DNA of 64,000 nucleotides from Faecalicatena_A orotica (lineage in GTDB: Bacteria; Bacillota; Clostridia; Lachnospirales; Lachnospiraceae): assembly GCF_040545875.1 (NCBI RefSeq), contig NZ_JBEPMR010000002.1; one strand, 5' to 3'. Of the stretch, positions 59,417-64,000 are shown in pieces. Under the pieces are notes generated by a model that was not told where the DNA came from, did no database searches, and saw nothing but the letters and a program-made list of their open reading frames with translations. The stretch's first letter is position 1. Each line of letters starts with the position of its first letter. The translations under genes and the position numbers were made by a program.

Positions 59417-60169
59417 ATGAACATGAAAAAAAAGAAATGGCTGATACCGTCATTTGCAATACTGATATTTTTTGTCTTTGGGCTGACAGCATGTGGAGCA
59501 GGAACGGCAGAAGCAAAGACTGATACGCCGGAAGAAGTGTTGCTTGATTCGATGGAAGCGCTGAAAGAACTGGATCTGGATGCATTTAATGCAAGGACAG
59601 ATAATTATGTAAGAACACACAGAAACTGGATTGGTATTCCCACACAAAAGGAATACCGGATATTCAATGAATTACAGCAGCCGGGGCTGAAGGGAAAGCG
59701 GTACCGGTCAAATAAGAAGTTTGCCGATAAGATTGTACAGAATCTTTCATGGGAAATAAAAGATGTGCGGGTGTCCGGGAAGGAAGCACAGATTGATATG
59801 ACCGTCACGAATATTGATATGTCAGATGTGATGGGGAAATATGAGATCAGTATCATGGAGGATATGATAAGCAGTGATGGAACGGGCCTGATATCCATGA
59901 TCCGGGATATCCATCAAATAGATTACGGTGATAACAGCGTGGTCAGTATCATGGAAGAGGAAGAGGGGCTCTCTGTTTTGGATATTACGGTGGGAGCATA
60001 TAAAGAGGACGGCATCTGGAAAATTCATGTCAGTGACTCTTTTATCAATGCCGTAATGGGCAATATGGATTCAGAGCATTATTCAGATGAAATCCAGAAC
60101 CGTCTGGATGAACTGGAAAAGGAATATGAATACAAACTGGACCAGTGGGGGGATGACTTTTTTGAATAA
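59417..60169 (+). CDS. Lipoprotein of unknown function
   Basis: A 250-residue lipoprotein with the signal KKKKWLIPSFAILIFFVFGLTAC (Cys26). The mature part begins with TDTPEEVLLDSMEALKELDLDAFNARTDNYV, a short helical pattern seen in small secreted NTF2-like or DUF4878/DUF5105-type lipoproteins, followed by beta strands (AQIDMTVTNIDMSDV, GIWKIHVSDSFINAVMG). This fold reading is tentative. AAAGGAGATGGG precedes the ATG. It has no clear partner; it may be regulated by the two-component system before it. Confidence 0.62.
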   Translation: MNMKKKKWLIPSFAILIFFVFGLTACGAGTAEAKTDTPEEVLLDSMEALKELDLDAFNARTDNYVRTHRNWIGIPTQKEYRIFNELQQPGLKGKRYRSNKKFADKIVQNLSWEIKDVRVSGKEAQIDMTVTNIDMSDVMGKYEISIMEDMISSDGTGLISMIRDIHQIDYGDNSVVSIMEEEEGLSVLDITVGAYKEDGIWKIHVSDSFINAVMGNMDSEHYSDEIQNRLDELEKEYEYKLDQWGDDFFE

Positions 60170-60192
60170 ATCTAAATATATGTCAAAATTGT

Positions 60193-60221
60193 TTGACAAA
60201 CATACTGGCAGTATGTATAAT
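60193..60221 (+). promoter_or_regulatory. Consensus promoter of the TetR gene
   Basis: TTGACA (60193-60198), 17-base spacer, TATAAT (60216-60221): a perfect sigma-A consensus. The spacer holds the first of two TetR-type palindromes, so the promoter should be strong but tightly repressed. Confidence 0.85.
60200..60216. promoter_or_regulatory. TetR-type operator 1
   Basis: ACATACTG-G-CAGTATGT, a perfect 17-base dyad occupying the promoter spacer. Confidence 0.78.
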
Positions 60222-60223
60222 AA

Positions 60224-60240
60224 ACATACCGTTAGTATGT
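60224..60240. promoter_or_regulatory. TetR-type operator 2
   Basis: ACATACCGTTAGTATGT, an imperfect dyad over the transcription start, 24 bases centre to centre from operator 1. Confidence 0.7.
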
Positions 60241-60303
60241 TAAAAGACATAGTATTATAATTCCGGATCTTAAATGGAACCGGATATTCACAGGAGGCAG
60301 ATT

Positions 60304-60975
60304 ATGGCTAGAAACAAACATCCTGAGGAGACTAGGAATCTGATCATTGATACTGCAGCCCAGCTTTTCATAGAGCGCGGATACGATCATACTTCAATTC
60401 AGGATATCATCGATTATTTAGGAGGTTTGAGCAAGGGGGCTATTTACCACCATTTCAAATCAAAAGAAGAGATCATGACTGCTGTAGCTGAAATGCTTTA
60501 TTCAAGTTCGGAGGCTGCGATGTACCGGATCTGCAGCAGAACAGATCTGAACGGGAAGGAGAAGCTGCAGGAACTTTTTGTTTTATCCCTGTCGAATCCG
60601 GCCCAGAAGGATATATTTCAGGCTGCGCCTGATATGCTGAAGAATCCGCAGCTGCTGATCACGTATTTCCGCGATACCGTCCAGCAGGATGCTGCCAATA
60701 TGGTCTATAAGGTGATAGAGGAAGGGATGAAGGACGGGTCTATTCATACGGAGTATCCCCGTCAGCTGGCCGAAGTGATGATGCTGCTCGGAGACATATG
60801 GCTGAATCCTATGGTTTATCACTGCGGGCCGGAAGAGATGGTAGAGAAGGTGAAGTTCTACGGTCATTTATTAAAGCTTCTGGATCTGGATATTATTACA
60901 GAAGATATGATCCGGAACATCGAAGAATATGCGAGAATTTATAATAATAATGAGAATCAGAAAAATAAAAAATAA
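60304..60975 (+). CDS. TetR family transcriptional regulator
   Basis: A 223-residue repressor. The N-terminal helix-turn-helix domain is clear: RNLIIDTAAQLFIERGYDHTSIQDIIDYLGGLSKGAIYHHFKSKEEIM (about residues 9-57). The C-terminal ligand domain is helical and unassigned. AGGAGG stands 5 bases before the ATG at 60304; an earlier in-frame ATG at 60274 has no ribosome site. Two operators in its own promoter and a related palindrome before the ABC genes show it represses itself and probably the exporter operon downstream. Confidence 0.88.
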   Translation: MARNKHPEETRNLIIDTAAQLFIERGYDHTSIQDIIDYLGGLSKGAIYHHFKSKEEIMTAVAEMLYSSSEAAMYRICSRTDLNGKEKLQELFVLSLSNPAQKDIFQAAPDMLKNPQLLITYFRDTVQQDAANMVYKVIEEGMKDGSIHTEYPRQLAEVMMLLGDIWLNPMVYHCGPEEMVEKVKFYGHLLKLLDLDIITEDMIRNIEEYARIYNNNENQKNKK

Positions 60976-61060
60976 TAGCTGTTTACCAGTGTAAAAGAGG
61001 AACGCCGCTATGCTGCCGGAGGTACGGTTTTTGCAGGCGGCACACTTTTTACCTAAATAC

Positions 61061-61077
61061 ATACCAACGGTCGGTAT
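61061..61077. promoter_or_regulatory. TetR-type palindrome before the ABC exporter genes
   Basis: ATACCAACGGTCGGTAT (ATACCnACnGTnGGTAT), preceded by AC so that it begins ACATACC like operator 2 of the TetR gene. It lies 16 bases before the ATPase start. Confidence 0.6.
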
Positions 61078-61092
61078 TAAAAGGAGGCATAT

Positions 61093-61800
61093 ATGATAGA
61101 AGTAAAGAGAATTACAAAGCAATATGGAAACACCACTGTTCTGGAGGAGTGCTCACTGACAGTAGAAAAGGGAGAAATCTATGCGCTTGTGGGCGTGAAC
61201 GGGGCAGGGAAGACAACGCTGCAAAAGCTGGCGGCAGGGTTTCTGGAGCCGACTTCGGGCCGTGTATATGTGCATGGGATGCCGGCGTGGGAGAATAAGG
61301 AAGAGATTCAGAGATATCTGGGCAGTCTGATTGAGGTACCGGTCTTTTATGAGCATTTGACGGCAGAGGAGAATTTAAACCTGCATCTGGAATACATGGG
61401 AGTGCAGGCAGATGTGGGGAAAATACTTGGGACAGTAGGCCTTGAGGGGATCGGTTCAAAGCCTGTATCTGCATTTTCCCTTGGAATGCGCCAGCGTCTG
61501 GCCATAGCGAGGGCCTTGCTGCATAGACCGGAAATATTAATACTCGACGAGCCGTTCAATGGTCTCGATCCGGTTGCCGCAGATGAGATGAAAAGGGTGC
61601 TGATGAAGTCCGCCGGGGACGGCATGACCATCCTGATATCCAGCCATATCTTAGGGGATATTGCACAGATGGCGGATACAGTGGGAATCATAGCAGGCGG
61701 GAAGATACAAAAGGAGTTCAGTATGAAGGAATACAGAGAGAAAGAAGCCGGAGAATTCGAGCGGGAAGTTCTGCAGATCATGAAAGGAGGAACAATATGA
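61093..61800 (+). CDS. ABC transporter ATP-binding protein (BcrA/CcmA type)
   Basis: A 235-residue ATPase: Walker A GVNGAGKTT near residues 34-42, signature FSLGMRQR near 131-138, Walker B ILILDEPFNGLDP near 150-162 and the switch histidine in ISSHILG near 190. The type matches ATPases of lantibiotic or bacitracin export systems. AAAGGAGGC precedes the ATG. It energises the permease that follows with an ATGA overlap. Probable role: removal of an antibiotic, peptide or toxic lipid, induced by whatever releases the TetR protein. Confidence 0.87.
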   Translation: MIEVKRITKQYGNTTVLEECSLTVEKGEIYALVGVNGAGKTTLQKLAAGFLEPTSGRVYVHGMPAWENKEEIQRYLGSLIEVPVFYEHLTAEENLNLHLEYMGVQADVGKILGTVGLEGIGSKPVSAFSLGMRQRLAIARALLHRPEILILDEPFNGLDPVAADEMKRVLMKSAGDGMTILISSHILGDIAQMADTVGIIAGGKIQKEFSMKEYREKEAGEFEREVLQIMKGGTI

Positions 61801-62513
61801 GATTATTTCATCTGGAATGGAAAAAGATAAATAAAAGGCCATACCTGTATGCGGCACTGGGAATGGCGGCATTCAGCCTGTTTGTAGCAATGCTGTTTAT
61901 GCTGATGCCAAAAGAAGAGATGGAACTCAGCCAGATAGACCCGGTCTGGGGGAACATAACTACGCTGGTATCCTGTGTGACGTTTGCTGAATTTGCAGTC
62001 TTCGGGGCGGTTCTCAATGCGAGGACAGTTCTGGAAGATTATATCGGGAAACAGGTTCTGCTGCTCTTTTCATATCCGATCAGGCGGGAAGAACTGATCC
62101 GGACCAAAATGGCAATTACATGGGGGCTTACGGCCGGAGGAGCATTGGTCACCAATCTGGCCGCGATGCTGGCAGCTGCAGTTGTATCCTTCATTTTCAG
62201 GCCTCTGGAGACCGGATTTGGGGTAAATGAGGCTCTGGCAGTGCTTCTTTACAGCGCCGGGATGGCGGTCATGGCGGGGAATATAGCCCTGATTTCCTTA
62301 TGGTTTGGATTCTGGAAATCATCCGTTGTGACAGAAATTGTTTCTTCACTGATTATCATAATTCCGCTTGCAAATATGCTGTCGGCAAGCCTGTTTTCCT
62401 CAGGGTTACAGGGATATTTGTTCCTGCTTGCAGCCGTGGGGGCCACACTTGCGGTTAGTGCAGTGATTACGATGAAGATTATACACAGAGTAAAGAATAT
62501 GGAGGTAAAATAG
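61797..62513 (+). CDS. ABC-2 type transporter permease
   Basis: A 238-residue membrane protein with six helices (about residues 18-38, 55-75, 100-130, 140-160, 165-190 and 205-228). The early block LEWKKINKRPYLYAALGMAAF and the cytoplasmic YPIRREELIRTKM near 95-107 are typical of lantibiotic-immunity-type (ABC-2) permeases. It is translationally coupled to the ATPase gene before it and directly followed by the MFS gene. Substrate unknown. Confidence 0.83.
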   Translation: MRLFHLEWKKINKRPYLYAALGMAAFSLFVAMLFMLMPKEEMELSQIDPVWGNITTLVSCVTFAEFAVFGAVLNARTVLEDYIGKQVLLLFSYPIRREELIRTKMAITWGLTAGGALVTNLAAMLAAAVVSFIFRPLETGFGVNEALAVLLYSAGMAVMAGNIALISLWFGFWKSSVVTEIVSSLIIIIPLANMLSASLFSSGLQGYLFLLAAVGATLAVSAVITMKIIHRVKNMEVK

Positions 62514-63779
62514 ATGAGCAGCAGGGAAAAGAGTGTAATGACGGCAGGACAGAGTACCGGGTTTACGAAAGATTTCTGGCTTGTGGTGGCTGGACAGATC
62601 ATCTCTCTGTTTGGAAATGCGGTGATGCGGTTTGCACTGCCCATCCATCTTTTGAATGTTACAGGGTCGGCGGCTTTGCTTGGAATCGTATCCGGGTTTG
62701 CGTTCCTACCACTGGCAGTCATGTCGCCGGTCGGCGGAATCATTGCAGACAGGGTGAATAAGAGAAACATCATGGTATTTCTGGATTTCTTTACATCCGG
62801 ACTGACGGTACTATTCCTCATATTGTATGGAAGAGTGAATCTGACAGGGCTCGTGCTGGTTATGCTTTTTATGCTTTATGGAATCAGCGGGGCGTATCAG
62901 CCGTCCGTGCAGGCGAGTATTCCTGCCCTGGTAGAAACGGATCGTGTCATGACTGCGAATGCGGTTATTAACATGATTTCCTCCCTTTCCGGCCTTCTTG
63001 GTCCGGCTTTGGGCGGGATTGCATACAGCCTGTGGGGGATCTACCCGATTCTTTATACAGCGGCACTGTGCTTTTTCATATCGGCTGTCATGGAAATTTT
63101 TATCCGCATGCCCCTTGTAAAAAGGGAACGAAGCGAATCCATACTGCGTGAAACCGGCGAAGATCTGAAAGAAAGTCTTTCCTTTATAACAAAGAAAAAG
63201 CCGGAGATCGGCAGACTGACTCTCTGCTGTGCGGGGGTAAATCTCGTTCTCTCTTCGCTGATGATCATCGGGCTTCCGGTTATCGTCCTGCAGCTACTGG
63301 ATTTCAGTGAGAGTCAGGCATCAAGGTTGTATGGATTTATGCAGGGGATTCTGGCAGTCGGGGGGTTACTGGGCGGCATCGGTGCCGGTATTTTAGGAGA
63401 AAAACTGAAGATCAGCAAGAGCTGGAAGCTTCTGGCATCCTGCGGAATACTCATGCTGCCAATGGGAATCGTCCTGATGCTGGATTGTTCACCCTGGACG
63501 TCATATGCAGTCCTTGCCGCGGCCGGGCTGGTCATCATGGCCATTGCATCCATATACACAATACAGATCATGTCCTTCATCCAGATAACGGTACCGCAGG
63601 AAATGGTAGGAAAAGTCATTGCATGGGTAATTGCGGTTTCTACCTGTGCACAGCCGGTCGGACAGACGATCTACGGTCTGGTGTTCGAGCAGCTCGGAAA
63701 GGGAGCATGGGCAGTCTTCTATTCGGCGGCGGTACTGAGTATAATCATCGCATTCTATAATAAGAAAGTGGCAGAGTAA
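62514..63779 (+). CDS. Major facilitator superfamily efflux transporter
   Basis: A 421-residue membrane protein with 12 helices. The start FTKDFWLVVAGQIISLFGNAVMRFALPIHLLNVTGSAALLGIVSGFAFLPLAVMSPVGGIIADRVNKRNIMVFLDF carries the MFS motif A (GGIIADRVNKR, about residues 79-89) of the drug:H+ antiporter-like MFS_3 group. The start codon abuts the stop of the permease (TAGATG), so it is the last member of a TetR-controlled export operon, a combination expected for multidrug or macrolide-type resistance. Substrate unknown. Confidence 0.86.
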   Translation: MSSREKSVMTAGQSTGFTKDFWLVVAGQIISLFGNAVMRFALPIHLLNVTGSAALLGIVSGFAFLPLAVMSPVGGIIADRVNKRNIMVFLDFFTSGLTVLFLILYGRVNLTGLVLVMLFMLYGISGAYQPSVQASIPALVETDRVMTANAVINMISSLSGLLGPALGGIAYSLWGIYPILYTAALCFFISAVMEIFIRMPLVKRERSESILRETGEDLKESLSFITKKKPEIGRLTLCCAGVNLVLSSLMIIGLPVIVLQLLDFSESQASRLYGFMQGILAVGGLLGGIGAGILGEKLKISKSWKLLASCGILMLPMGIVLMLDCSPWTSYAVLAAAGLVIMAIASIYTIQIMSFIQITVPQEMVGKVIAWVIAVSTCAQPVGQTIYGLVFEQLGKGAWAVFYSAAVLSIIIAFYNKKVAE

Positions 63780-63868
63780 ATATTGAATACCTGATATCGC
63801 TATAATTTCCAGTGGAGAGAAACGGCTTCTTAAGGTATAATGAGTACAGAATCTGGAGGTAAAGCGAT

Positions 63869-64000
63869 ATGACAAAAGAAGAATTAGCATTAGAAGTAAT
63901 AGAGAGACTGAGAAAAGAATACCCGGATGCAGGCTGCACCCTCGATTATGACCAGGCGTGGAAGCTGCTCGTGAGTGTGCGGCTTGCAGCACAGTGCACA
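63869..64000 (+). CDS. nth: Endonuclease III, N-terminal part cut by the window edge
   Basis: Forty-four codons are visible, from an ATG with TGGAGGT 6-12 bases upstream to the end of the window. MTKEELALEVIERLRKEYPDAGCTLDYDQAWKLLVSVRLAAQCT matches the N-terminus of endonuclease III, a helix-hairpin-helix DNA glycosylase with an Fe-S cluster that removes oxidised pyrimidines. The helix ending LLVSVRLAAQCT (in other species LL.AVILSAQCTD) is the strongest mark. The hairpin, catalytic Lys/Asp and cluster cysteines lie beyond the window. TATAAT boxes at 63800 and 63836 may belong to its promoter. Confidence 0.85.
   Translation, partial: MTKEELALEVIERLRKEYPDAGCTLDYDQAWKLLVSVRLAAQCT

Overview
The window looks like a chromosomal stretch of a spore-forming, anaerobic gut-type Firmicute, most likely Lachnospiraceae (class Clostridia). 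This rests on a SpoIIID homologue, an [FeFe] hydrogenase, many lipoprotein ABC binding proteins, YesM/YesN two-component systems, strong AGGAGG ribosome sites and frequent TTG/GTG starts. The species cannot be named from the sequence alone. No tRNA, rRNA, CRISPR array or intact insertion sequence was seen.

Layout. 0-1.7 kb: end of a cysteine desulfidase-type gene and a mutarotase-like enzyme. 1.8-7.0 kb: a five-gene peptide/nickel-type ABC importer. 7.1-11.3 kb: an Hsp70, a J-domain protein and a membrane-anchored protein combining an EF-Tu domain 2-like barrel with an SseB-like domain. 11.3-12.7 kb: a CsoR-family repressor with a histidine-rich tail and a lone sugar-binding lipoprotein. 13-16 kb: GPH symporter, cytidylate-kinase-like protein and inositol-dehydrogenase-like enzyme. 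16.3-19.3 kb: an orphan YesM kinase and a LacI-type regulator. 19.3-27 kb: a fructoside/sucrose locus (binding protein, two permeases, GH32, GH13 amylosucrase-like) divergent from its LacI regulator, with near-identical operators. 27.2-29.3 kb: iolG and iolE. 29.4-32.7 kb: an AT-richer accessory island (Fic, SEC-C protein, DUF4869 protein, P-loop ATPase). 32.7-38 kb: spoIIID, a binding protein/YesM/YesN signalling trio and a histidine-less HPr-like protein. 38-41.3 kb: MATE exporter and guaA. 41.4-45.9 kb: a second accessory patch with small XRE and ribbon-helix-helix regulators, gene debris, DUF3795, NUDIX, HNH nuclease, methyltransferase and a C4 zinc-finger remnant. 45.9-49.5 kb (minus strand): an [FeFe] hydrogenase and an NfnB-like flavoprotein. 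49.9-60.2 kb: lipoprotein, membrane protein, a domain-permuted membrane-anchored GH3, two GHKL/LytTR two-component systems and another lipoprotein. 60.2-63.8 kb: a TetR-controlled ABC exporter plus MFS pump. The right edge cuts into nth (endonuclease III).

How the genes work together. The dominant theme is capture of sugars and cyclitols with tight local control: LacI operators, an inositol operon with a perfect palindrome downstream of its promoter, and binding-protein-linked sensor kinases. The hydrogenase pair would dispose of reductant from that fermentation. A family of TTACTG...CAGTAA palindromes sits between genes at five places and ties the window together as one long-resident chromosome. 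The least described assemblies are the Hsp70/J/EF-Tu-D2-SseB module, the Fic/SEC-C/DUF4869/ATPase island and the HNH/methyltransferase/zinc-finger patch.
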